DNA from: Aquincola sp.
GTDB lineage: Bacteria; Pseudomonadota; Gammaproteobacteria; Burkholderiales; Burkholderiaceae_C
Reading direction: 5' to 3'
Length of the DNA: 5,547 nucleotides
Assembly (NCBI GenBank): GCA_029884035.1
Contig: JAOUIM010000271.1
Span: 1 to 5,547, forward strand
In this document: positions 1-5,547 of the stretch, in pieces
How the letters are laid out: each line of letters starts with the position of its first letter
Position numbering within the stretch: position 1 is the stretch's first letter
Position numbers and translations under genes: made by a program
The notes under the pieces: model-generated
What the model was told of the DNA's origin: nothing
Databases searched by the model: none
What the model saw: only the letters and a program-made list of their open reading frames with translations

Positions 1-1529
1 CGCCAGATGCGCGCGTCCACCGTCGCCGCCGCCATCAACCCGCCCATGAAGGCGGCCTGCACGCCGGGCCCCATGACGTCCTGACCCGCGAGCAGCAGAC
101 CCGGCACAGGCGTTCGCAGCTTCAGCGCCGGACTCATCAGCCGCTCACCGGTCATCTCCAGCCCGTACATCGCGCCGGCCGGGGTCCGAACGTAGCGCCG
201 CTGCGTCAGCGGCGTGGCGAGTTCATGGAATCGCAGCATCGGCTTCATCGCCGGAAAGTGCCGCAGGAACTGGGCGACCAGCCGCTCACCCACCCAGTCC
301 TTGAAGGCCAGGTAGTCCTCTTCGCGCTTCGCCGCGTCTCGTGCACCGGCGTCGTTCAACCACGGTGCGAAAGCCGCACTGTCGACGAGTGCCAGCACTT
401 CAGCGGTGTGGGGACCCGACCAGGTCGGATCCTTCAGCGACGGAAAGCTCACGAACAGGGCGGGCGCGTCCTCGTCGGCCGGCGCGTGCCAGAGCCGCCC
501 GAGGTCGGCCTCGCTCTCGTAGATCCAATGGTTGGCCGAACCGGCACCGGCGGCGGCGATGTCGCCGTCGAAGCCGAGGTACATCGCGACATAGCCCACG
601 CCGGCTTCCAGCTGCGACACGCTCGCCCGCCAGGCTGCCGCTGCCGGCTCGTCGCGCAGACAGTCGGCCGTGTTCCTGGCGCCCATGTCCGAGATCACCC
701 AGCTTGCCTCCTCGCACACGAGCTGCCCGCCCTGCGCGATCTCGACGCCGCTCGCGCGCGCGTCGTGCATGCAGATGCGCACGACGTCGGCACCGGTGCG
801 CAACTCGCCGCCGGCCGCTTCGATCGCAGGGCGCAGCGTCTGTGCAAATCGTGCCGGCCCGCCGACCGGGTAGTAGGCACCGGCGTTGTACGCCCCGGTG
901 ACCAGCGCATGCTCGACGAACGGCGCCTGTGACGGCGGCGCACCGTAGTCGCCCCAGCGCGCGCCGAGCACGCAGCGCAGCGCCGGGTCTTCCACGAGCG
1001 CCAGCTCGTCGGCCAGCGTGTGGCGCGCCCATTGCTCGGCCTGCGCACCGCGTACGAGGCGCAGGCCGAAGGCCAGCCAGCTCGGCATCGCGTGCAGCGC
1101 GAACAGCGTGAACGCGCTCTTGCGCGCCTGCTCGCAGGCCGCAAACCATGCATCGATCGTGCCCCGCTGCCTCGGAAAACGCCGACGCAGCGCATCGCGG
1201 TAGGCGCCTTCGGGATGCTCGATGCCGAACTCGAAGCCCGGCCACTGCACGATGTCGTACGGGTTGGCGATCGGCGCGAAGCACAGTGCGCCATCGCTCA
1301 GCCACGCCAGCAGGCGGCCGAACTGCCCCTCGGCGCCCTGTTGCGGGCCGACGCCCCCGATGTAGTGCACCCCGGTGGCGAACACCCAGTCGCCGCGCTG
1401 GAAGGTCTGCGTCTGGCCGCCGGGTGTCGTGTGCTGCTCGAGCACCAGCACCCGCTTGCCGTGCCTGCCCAGGGCCGCGGCGGCCGCCAGGCCACCGATG
1501 CCCGAACCGATGACGATGGCGTCCCACAT
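1..1529 (-). CDS. FAD-dependent oxidoreductase, phytoene desaturase / retinol saturase-like (3' end cut by window edge)
   Basis: An uninterrupted minus-strand frame of 509 codons begins at the ATG at 1529-1527 and runs off the left edge without a stop. The N-terminus is a Rossmann dinucleotide-binding site: hydrophobic strand, then G8-S-G-I-G-G13, then acidic E31 after VLVL, which would bind the FAD ribose. It is followed by T35-P-G-G and G53-V-H-Y-I-G, a pattern typical of the retinol saturase/carotenoid isomerase branch of CrtI-like flavoproteins. Y219-Y-P-V-G-G224 and the C-terminal stretch at about 478-498 (GLLLAGQD ... GGLMA) match the FAD-contacting end of the family. The family usually has about 500-600 residues, so little should be missing. 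No signal peptide or clear membrane helix is seen. By family it should saturate, desaturate or isomerise a hydrophobic polyene or enone; the substrate is unknown. It follows scpB after 96 nt and may be the last gene of that operon. Confidence 0.9.
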   Translation of the reverse strand, partial: MWDAIVIGSGIGGLAAAAALGRHGKRVLVLEQHTTPGGQTQTFQRGDWVFATGVHYIGGVGPQQGAEGQFGRLLAWLSDGALCFAPIANPYDIVQWPGFEFGIEHPEGAYRDALRRRFPRQRGTIDAWFAACEQARKSAFTLFALHAMPSWLAFGLRLVRGAQAEQWARHTLADELALVEDPALRCVLGARWGDYGAPPSQAPFVEHALVTGAYNAGAYYPVGGPARFAQTLRPAIEAAGGELRTGADVVRICMHDARASGVEIAQGGQLVCEEASWVISDMGARNTADCLRDEPAAAAWRASVSQLEAGVGYVAMYLGFDGDIAAAGAGSANHWIYESEADLGRLWHAPADEDAPALFVSFPSLKDPTWSGPHTAEVLALVDSAAFAPWLNDAGARDAAKREEDYLAFKDWVGERLVAQFLRHFPAMKPMLRFHELATPLTQRRYVRTPAGAMYGLEMTGERLMSPALKLRTPVPGLLLAGQDVMGPGVQAAFMGGLMAAATVDARIW

Positions 1530-1534
1530 CGCGG

Positions 1535-1539
1535 CCTCC
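1535..1539 (-). promoter_or_regulatory. Ribosome binding site of the FAD oxidoreductase
   Basis: GGAGG on the minus strand ends 5 nt before the ATG at 1529. It fixes this ATG as the start, because the reading frame stays open a little further upstream but has no better-placed ATG. The next residues (WDAIVIGSGIGG) are where the family normally begins. Confidence 0.75.
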
Positions 1540-1625
1540 GCTGGTTCAACGCGTAGTGCCAGTGTGGGTGCGCCCTCTTGCCGGTGAGGTGAGCCTCCTC
1601 AATGCCGGGAGCCCGCGAAACGCGC

Positions 1626-2405
1626 TCAGCGCCCGCGGAACACCGGCTTGCGCTTTTCCTGGAACGCGCGGATGCCTTCGAGGTAGTCGTCGCTGTCGTA
1701 GACGAGCCGCCGCAGCCCCTGCACGCGTTCGAAGCCCTGCGGCGACATCGGCCGCGCCCCGGCCAGGATGCGCAACTGCTCCTTCATCACCGCGATGCTC
1801 AGCGGCGCGTTGCCCGCGATCGTGCGTGCCAGATCGAGCGTGAAGGCGTCGATCTCGGCGGCCGGCACGAGGTAGTTGATCAGCCCGACCTGCTCGGCGC
1901 GCTCGGCGGTGATCGGCCGCGCGGTGAACACCATCTCCTTGACGATGCGCACGTCGGCCGCATTCAGGAAGGTCAGCATGCCGCTGATGTTGTACGGCAC
2001 GCCGAGCTTGGCCGGCGTGGCGGCGAAGCTGGCGCCGGGCGCGGCCACGATCAGGTCGCACGCGAGCACCGTCTCGCAGGCGCCGCCCCAGACGCTGCCC
2101 TCGATCATCGCGATCACCGGCGCGGGGAACTGCTCGATCTCGCGCACCAGGTGGCGCAACGGGTCGTCCCAGCCGAGCGGGTCGCGGCGCCCGGCCGGCA
2201 ACTCGCCGACGTCGTGGCCAGCGGACCACACCTTGGCGCCGCTGGCCGCGCGCAGGATCACGACCCTTGCCTTGCGCTGCGCAAAGTCGGCCAGCGCCTC
2301 CAGCAAGCCCTTGACCAGCGCCGCCGACAGCGCATTGCGCTTGGCCGGGTGGTCGAGCGTGATCGTGCCGATGTCGTCTGCCAAGGTGCTTGAGATCAGG
2401 TCCAT
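1626..2405 (-). CDS. scpB: Methylmalonyl-CoA decarboxylase (enoyl-CoA hydratase/isomerase family)
   Basis: A complete 259-residue crotonase-superfamily protein. It aligns by eye, almost end to end, with E. coli ScpB/YgfG (261 aa), which decarboxylates methylmalonyl-CoA to propionyl-CoA in the cytoplasm. Shared blocks are SAGHD at 61-65 with the following ELP, GRRDPL and DDPLR (72-84), EGSVWGGA (102-109), GVPYN (135-139), FTARPITAERA (160-170) and the C-terminal EKRKP. Residues I recall as the E. coli active site (His66, Gly110, Glu113, Tyr140) correspond at a constant offset of two to H64, G108, E111 and Y138 here, so true decarboxylase activity is likely rather than hydratase. The start at 2405 has only a weak Shine-Dalgarno (AAAAGG, 7 nt away). 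It lies 41 nt after the aldehyde dehydrogenase stop, consistent with co-transcription. No methylmalonyl-CoA mutase, epimerase or CoA transferase, the partners in E. coli, is in the window. It could act on another malonyl-type CoA ester. Confidence 0.9.
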   Translation of the reverse strand: MDLISSTLADDIGTITLDHPAKRNALSAALVKGLLEALADFAQRKARVVILRAASGAKVWSAGHDVGELPAGRRDPLGWDDPLRHLVREIEQFPAPVIAMIEGSVWGGACETVLACDLIVAAPGASFAATPAKLGVPYNISGMLTFLNAADVRIVKEMVFTARPITAERAEQVGLINYLVPAAEIDAFTLDLARTIAGNAPLSIAVMKEQLRILAGARPMSPQGFERVQGLRRLVYDSDDYLEGIRAFQEKRKPVFRGR

Positions 2406-2446
2406 GGTCAGGCCTTTTCGACGTTCAATCGCGGAGCGCGCGGCCG

Positions 2447-3901
2447 TCAGAACGGATAGTGGCGCGGCGCCGTCTGCACGGTGATCCAGCGCAGGTCGGT
2501 GAACTCGGCGATGCCGGCCTTGCCGCCGAAGCGCCCCAGGCCACTGCCCTTGACGCCGCCGAACGGCATCTGCGCCTCGTCGTGCACCGTGGGCCCATTG
2601 ACGTGGCAGATGCCCGATTCGATGCGCTGAGCCACAGCGATCGCGCGCGCGGTGTCGCGCCCGAATACCGCGGCCGCCAGCCCGTATTCGTTGTCGTTCG
2701 CGCACTCGACGGCCGCATCGACGCCGTCCACGCGCACGACGCACTTCACCGGGCCGAAGGTCTCCTCGTGGTAGATGCGCATTTGGCGCGTCACATGGTC
2801 GAGCACGGTGGCCGGCATCAGCGTGCTGTCGGCCTTGCCGCCGCACAGCAGCCGCGCTCCCTTGGCCAGCGCGTCGTCGATCAGCGCATTGCAATGCTCG
2901 ACCGTACCCATGCCGACCACCGAGCCGAGCACCACGGGATCGGCCTGGCGCGGGTCGCCCAGGGGCAGGCCCTTGGCCTTCTTCGCGAATCGGGCCACGA
3001 AGTCGTCGGCGATCTTGCGGTCGACGACGATGCGTTCGGTGGACATGCAGATCTGGCCGGAGTTGGCGAAGGCGCCGAAGGCTGCGGCGTTGACCGCCTC
3101 GTCGAGGTCGGCGTCGTCGAGCACCACCAGCGGCGCCTTGCCACCGAGCTCGAGCAGCACGGGCTTGAGGTACTTGGCGCAAACGAGCGCGATGAGCCTG
3201 CCCACGCGCGTGGAACCGGTGAAGTTCACGCGCCGCACAGCCGGGTGCGCGACCATTGCCTCGACCACCTGCGCGGCGTCGACCGGCGCGTTGGTGACGT
3301 AGTTGACGACACCCGGCGGGAAGCCTGCCTCCTGGAACGCCTCGGCGATCAGCTGGTGCGTGTGCGGGCAGTTCTCGCTGCCCTTGAGCACCACCGTGTT
3401 GCCGCAGGCCAGCGGCACGGCAATCGCGCGCACGCCGAGGATGACCGGCGCATTCCACGGCGCGATGCCCACCACCACGCCCGCAGGCTGGCGCACGCCC
3501 ATCGCGAGCGAGCCCGGTACGTCCGACGGGATCACCTCTCCGCCGATCTGCGTCGTCAGCGACGCGGCCTCGCGGATCATCGACGCGGCCAGCATCACGT
3601 TGAAGCCGGCCCACATGCCGGTGGCCCCCGTTTCCGCCGGCACCACCTGCACGAACTGCGATGTCTTGGCCTCCAGCGCCGCAGCGGCCTTGAGCAGCAG
3701 TGCGCGCCGCTCGCCAGGGCCTGTACGGCTCCAGGTCTTGAACGCGGCGGCCGCCGCCTCCACGGCCGCAACCGCGTCGGCAGCACCTGCTGCGGGCGCG
3801 CGTGTGGCTACGCTGCCGTCGAGCGGGTTGCGGCGCTCGAACGTCGCGCCGCCGCGGGCGGCGACGGACTGGCCATTGATGAGCATGGACAGGTCGGACA
3901 T
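2447..3901 (-). CDS. NAD-dependent aldehyde dehydrogenase, salicylaldehyde/vanillin dehydrogenase type
   Basis: A complete 484-residue class I-like aldehyde dehydrogenase, the usual family length, predicted to be cytoplasmic. It oxidises an aldehyde to the carboxylic acid. Visible landmarks are the oxyanion Asn in APWNAP (N150), K173 in VVLKGSE, FTGSTRVG (227-234), the general base E251 in ELGGKAP, the nucleophile C285 in GQICMSTERI, and EETFGPV with E380. E176, three residues after K173, is typical of enzymes preferring NAD over NADP. The ICMSTERI block and the C-terminal RHYPF are hallmarks of the salicylaldehyde/benzaldehyde/vanillin dehydrogenase subgroup. W97 and R158 sit where I recall substrate-pocket residues Trp96 and Arg157 in Pseudomonas NahF. 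The exact aldehyde cannot be decided. The start at 3901 is chosen over an in-frame ATG nine codons upstream because of a good GGAGG. It is the first gene after the terminator at 3965-3992, so it either has its own promoter or depends on read-through from the thiolase; scpB follows. Confidence 0.95.
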   Translation of the reverse strand: MSDLSMLINGQSVAARGGATFERRNPLDGSVATRAPAAGAADAVAAVEAAAAAFKTWSRTGPGERRALLLKAAAALEAKTSQFVQVVPAETGATGMWAGFNVMLAASMIREAASLTTQIGGEVIPSDVPGSLAMGVRQPAGVVVGIAPWNAPVILGVRAIAVPLACGNTVVLKGSENCPHTHQLIAEAFQEAGFPPGVVNYVTNAPVDAAQVVEAMVAHPAVRRVNFTGSTRVGRLIALVCAKYLKPVLLELGGKAPLVVLDDADLDEAVNAAAFGAFANSGQICMSTERIVVDRKIADDFVARFAKKAKGLPLGDPRQADPVVLGSVVGMGTVEHCNALIDDALAKGARLLCGGKADSTLMPATVLDHVTRQMRIYHEETFGPVKCVVRVDGVDAAVECANDNEYGLAAAVFGRDTARAIAVAQRIESGICHVNGPTVHDEAQMPFGGVKGSGLGRFGGKAGIAEFTDLRWITVQTAPRHYPF

Positions 3902-3909
3902 GGTGCGTT

Positions 3910-3914
3910 CCTCC
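3910..3914 (-). promoter_or_regulatory. Ribosome binding site of the aldehyde dehydrogenase
   Basis: GGAGG (within GGAGGAA) lies 8 nt before the ATG at 3901. The alternative in-frame ATG at 3928 has no purine-rich site before it, and this GGAGG would fall inside its coding sequence, so 3901 is the better start. Confidence 0.75.
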
Positions 3915-3964
3915 AGTGCGGCGCCCATTCTGCGCCTGCACGGATCCGGCCACGGTCGCGCACG

Positions 3965-3992
3965 AAAGCAAAAGGCCCCGCATGCGGGGCCT
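3965..3992 (-). terminator. Intrinsic terminator after the thiolase gene
   Basis: Positions 3973-3992 are a perfect 20-nt palindrome. Read on the minus strand it folds as AGGCCCCG, loop CATG, CGGGGCCT, and the stem can extend by a G-U and two A-U pairs. A T-rich tail, TTTT then GC then TTT, follows at 3973-3965. It lies 21 nt past the thiolase stop, the expected place for a Rho-independent terminator. The plus strand also shows a short CTTT after the stem, so weak bidirectional activity is possible, but no plus-strand gene ends here. It separates the thiolase transcript from the aldehyde dehydrogenase-scpB genes downstream. Confidence 0.85.
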
Positions 3993-4013
3993 CTTTGAGC
4001 TGGCGCGCAAAGG

Positions 4014-5198
4014 CTACAGGCGTTCGAACACCGCTGCGATGCCCTGCCCGCCGCCGATGCACATCGTCACCAGGGCGTAGCGCCCGCCGGTGCGGTGCAG
4101 TTCGTAGATCGCCTTGGTGGCCAGGAAGGCGCCGGAGCAGCCGATCGGGTGGCCGAGCGCGATCGCGCCGCCGTTCGGGTTGGTCTTCTTCATGTCGAGC
4201 TCCAGGCCGCGCGCAACCGCGATGGCCTGCGCCGCGAAAGCCTCGTTGCTTTCGATCACGTCCATCTGGTCCAGGCGCAGGCCGGCCTTCTTGAGCGCCA
4301 GCTTCGTGGCCGGGATCGGGCCCTCGCCCATGATGTCGTTGGGCACGCCTGCCACCGCGTAGCCGACCAGTCGCGCCATCGCCTTGTAGCCGGCCTTGGC
4401 GGCCACCGACGCCTCGCCGAGCACGAAGAAGGCGGCGCCATCGTTGATGCCCGAGGCGTTGCCGGCCGTCACCGTGCCGTCCTTCTTGAACGCCGGCTTC
4501 ATCTTGGCCAGCGTCTCCATCGTGGTCGACGCCTTGACATGCTCGTCGGTGTCGAACGTGACCTCGCCCTTCTTGGTCTGCTTGACGATCGGCACGATCT
4601 GGCTCTTGAAGCGGCCCTCGGCGATCGCCGCTGCCGCGCGACGATGGCTCTCGACCGCCAGCGCGTCCTGCTGCTCGCGCGTGATGTTCCACTTGGCGGC
4701 CAGGTTCTCGGCGGTGATGCCCATGTGGCCGACGCCGAACGGATCGGTCAGCGTGGCGACCATCGCGTCGATCATCTTCGCGTCACCCATGCGCGCGCCG
4801 CTGCGCATCTGCGGCGACAGGTAGGCGCCGCGGCTCATCACCTCGACGCCACCACCGATGCCGTAATCGCAATCGCCGAGCAGGATGTTCTGCGCCGTCG
4901 TCACGATGCCCTGCAGGCCCGACGAGCACAGACGGTTGACCGCCATCGCCACGCTGTCCATCGGCAGCCCGGCCTGGATCGAGGCCACGCGTGCCACGTA
5001 GGCGAAACGGCTCTCCGTGGGAATGCAGTTCCCCACCGTCACGTAATTGATCGCCTTCGGGTCGACGCCCGAGCGGCCGATCGCCGCCTTCATGACCGTC
5101 CCGGCCAGCTCGGCCGGCTCGATGTCGGCCAGCGAACCTGCGAACGTGCCGATGGCCGACCGCGCCGCACCCAGTACCACCACATCCCGATTGCTCAT
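4014..5198 (-). CDS. Beta-ketothiolase / acetyl-CoA acyltransferase, BktB-like
   Basis: A complete 394-residue thiolase, the same length as I recall for Ralstonia eutropha BktB and with closely similar sequence. It catalyses reversible thiolytic cleavage of 3-ketoacyl-CoA, or Claisen condensation of two acyl-CoAs, in the cytoplasm. The acyl-carrying nucleophile is C91 in NRLCSSG. HMGITAEN lies at 158-165, NEAF at 318-321, catalytic H350 in GGAIALGHPIG, and C380 in TMCIGGGQG. The FDTDEHV, TVTAGNASG and RYALVTMCIGGGQGIAA blocks are the strongest BktB-like stretches, suggesting acceptance of C4-C5 ketoacyl-CoAs such as 3-ketovaleryl-CoA (inference). Differences from recalled BktB are CSSG for CGSG, HPIGCSG for HPIGATG and GGGVEVMSRG for GGGAESMSRA. 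The ATG at 5198 is chosen over an in-frame TTG at 5213 because AAGGAG lies 6 nt before it. The gene has its own terminator 21 nt downstream and precedes the aldehyde dehydrogenase operon. Confidence 0.95.
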   Translation of the reverse strand: MSNRDVVVLGAARSAIGTFAGSLADIEPAELAGTVMKAAIGRSGVDPKAINYVTVGNCIPTESRFAYVARVASIQAGLPMDSVAMAVNRLCSSGLQGIVTTAQNILLGDCDYGIGGGVEVMSRGAYLSPQMRSGARMGDAKMIDAMVATLTDPFGVGHMGITAENLAAKWNITREQQDALAVESHRRAAAAIAEGRFKSQIVPIVKQTKKGEVTFDTDEHVKASTTMETLAKMKPAFKKDGTVTAGNASGINDGAAFFVLGEASVAAKAGYKAMARLVGYAVAGVPNDIMGEGPIPATKLALKKAGLRLDQMDVIESNEAFAAQAIAVARGLELDMKKTNPNGGAIALGHPIGCSGAFLATKAIYELHRTGGRYALVTMCIGGGQGIAAVFERL

Positions 5199-5204
5199 CG
5201 TCTG

Positions 5205-5210
5205 CTCCTT
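5205..5210 (-). promoter_or_regulatory. Ribosome binding site of the thiolase
   Basis: AAGGAG on the minus strand lies 6 nt before the ATG at 5198. It would be inside the coding sequence if translation began at the in-frame TTG at 5213, so it supports the ATG start and a 394-residue protein. Confidence 0.8.
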
Positions 5211-5241
5211 CAATGAATTGCGCCGGCACGTCCGGCCAAAG

Positions 5242-5252
5242 GTCCATTGGAC
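5242..5252. repeat. Short inverted repeat GTCCA-T-TGGAC upstream of the thiolase
   Basis: Two perfect 5-nt arms are separated by one base, 43 nt before the thiolase ATG. An overlapping CCAA-N7-TTGG symmetry is present at 5236-5250. The place suits an operator close to a promoter, but no regulator gene is in view and such a short repeat can arise by chance. Confidence 0.3.
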
Positions 5253-5353
5253 ACCCGCACGCTGGCGACCACCTTACGCCGCATCAAGGCCGGCCACCAG
5301 GGCCCTCGCCAAGACCGAGCGCCCGCGGCCAGCCCGACCCGGATCTCCCGCCC

Positions 5354-5364
5354 CCTAATGTAGG
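5354..5364. repeat. Short inverted repeat CCTA-ATG-TAGG in a locally AT-richer patch
   Basis: Two perfect 4-nt arms flank ATG, bordered by a run of C on one side and GACGACTCCCC on the other. It lies about 155 nt before the thiolase ATG and about 70 nt after the stop of the upstream gene. It stands out because the surrounding spacer is very GC-rich. It could be a response-regulator site or part of an upstream promoter, but I do not recognise it as a named motif. Confidence 0.25.
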
Positions 5365-5434
5365 ACGACTCCCCGAGCCCAGGAAGACAGTGCGATTTGC
5401 CTTCACCGGCGTCGCAAGGGTCTTGCCCCAGCGC

Positions 5435-5547
5435 TCAGGCGCCCACCGCGAACACGTCGACCGCCGTGCTCTTGCCCTTGAAGACCATCGCCCCGAGCGG
5501 CTCGGCCACGTACGCGTCGCCGAGCGCACCGCGGGTGGCACCGTCGA
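5435..5547 (-). CDS. C-terminal end of a probable adenylate/guanylate cyclase (5' part outside window)
   Basis: The last 36 codons of a minus-strand gene, ending in TGA at 5437-5435; its start lies beyond the right edge. The peptide has the pattern (A)YVAEPLGAMVFKGKS followed by TAVDVFAVGA. This resembles the end of many class III nucleotidyl cyclase domains, where a strand with 'LG...KGK..P/AV.VF.V' closes the catalytic fold and often the whole protein. Those enzymes make cyclic AMP or GMP from the nucleoside triphosphate and commonly carry sensory or membrane domains at the N-terminus, none of which can be seen here. The catalytic residues are also outside the window, so the assignment rests only on this short tail. 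It is on the same strand as the thiolase but 236 nt upstream, so co-transcription is doubtful. Confidence 0.6.
   Translation of the reverse strand, partial: DGATRGALGDAYVAEPLGAMVFKGKSTAVDVFAVGA

Larger units (their letters stand above)
5199..5434. other. Non-coding spacer between the cyclase-like gene end and the thiolase
   Basis: This 236-nt stretch contains no convincing gene on either strand. It should hold the terminator of the upstream gene and the promoter of the thiolase, but I find neither a clear hairpin with a T tract nor a convincing -35/-10 pair on the minus strand. It holds two short inverted repeats, listed separately, and the thiolase ribosome binding site. Confidence 0.6.

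Noticed and set aside
400..1527. A 375-codon minus-strand frame inside the oxidoreductase region
   Set aside because: It starts with GTG two bases from the true ATG and reads as Arg-rich sequence without motifs. The frame from 1529 gives a clear flavoprotein and stays open to the window edge.
1530..1625. A terminator or small gene between scpB and the oxidoreductase
   Set aside because: Only short stems (CGCG-TTT-CGCG and GAGG-TGAG-CCTC) are present, with no T tract after them, and no start codon follows the extra GGAGG at about 1592-1596.
1626..2405. Identity as feruloyl-CoA hydratase/lyase (Ech), suggested by the vanillin dehydrogenase-like neighbour
   Set aside because: The sequence follows ScpB in its diagnostic blocks (SAGHD, GRRDPL, DDPLR, EGSVWGGA, GVPYN) and lacks the Ech-type blocks I recall.
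1626..4010. A single 794-codon minus-strand frame that would fuse a long N-terminal part to ScpB
   Set aside because: Only its last 259 residues make a protein family. The rest is an alternative frame through the aldehyde dehydrogenase gene with Arg/Gly-rich, low-complexity translation.
2390..4294. A 634-codon open frame on the plus strand, and other long plus-strand frames opposite the genes
   Set aside because: They lie antisense to the aldehyde dehydrogenase and thiolase, are rich in Arg, His and Ala with no recognisable domain, and are explained by GC-rich codon bias leaving the opposite strand open.
5260..5345. Sigma-70 or sigma-54 promoter for the thiolase
   Set aside because: TTGATG and TTGGCG occur as possible -35 elements but have no acceptable -10 at 16-18 nt, and the nearest GG/GC pair has the wrong spacing for sigma-54.

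Overview
This is a GC-rich window (visibly above 60% GC, third codon positions almost all G or C). All supported genes lie on the minus strand, so transcription runs from high to low coordinates. Base composition and the close likeness of the thiolase to Ralstonia/Cupriavidus BktB suggest a betaproteobacterium, probably Burkholderiales. This placement is an inference from recalled protein families, not from a search.

Layout in the direction of transcription (right to left): (1) 5547-5435, the last 36 codons of a gene whose end resembles the C-terminus of a class III adenylate/guanylate cyclase. (2) 5434-5199, a non-coding spacer of 236 nt with two short inverted repeats and no clear promoter. 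(3) 5198-4014, a complete 394-residue BktB-like beta-ketothiolase. (4) 3992-3965, a strong intrinsic terminator. (5) 3901-2447, a complete 484-residue aldehyde dehydrogenase of the salicylaldehyde/vanillin (aryl-aldehyde) type. (6) 2405-1626, a complete 259-residue crotonase-fold protein recognisable as methylmalonyl-CoA decarboxylase (ScpB/YgfG). (7) 1529 to the left edge, 509 codons of an FAD-dependent oxidoreductase of the phytoene desaturase/retinol saturase family, almost complete but with its stop outside the window.

The genes from 3901 leftward have short gaps (41 and 96 nt), share one strand and probably form an operon. The thiolase stands just ahead of them, behind its own terminator. 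A plausible reading is a catabolic cluster for acyl-CoA and aldehyde intermediates: the dehydrogenase oxidises an (aromatic) aldehyde to the acid, the decarboxylase makes propionyl-CoA (or acetyl-CoA) from a malonyl-type CoA, and the thiolase makes or cleaves 3-ketoacyl-CoA with propionyl-CoA or acetyl-CoA. The substrate of the whole set cannot be read from the sequence. No CoA ligase, mutase, regulator, transporter, RNA gene, mobile element or CRISPR array is visible. The region is mostly ordinary metabolism; the points worth a second look are the unusual gene combination and the two undetermined regulatory-looking repeats.
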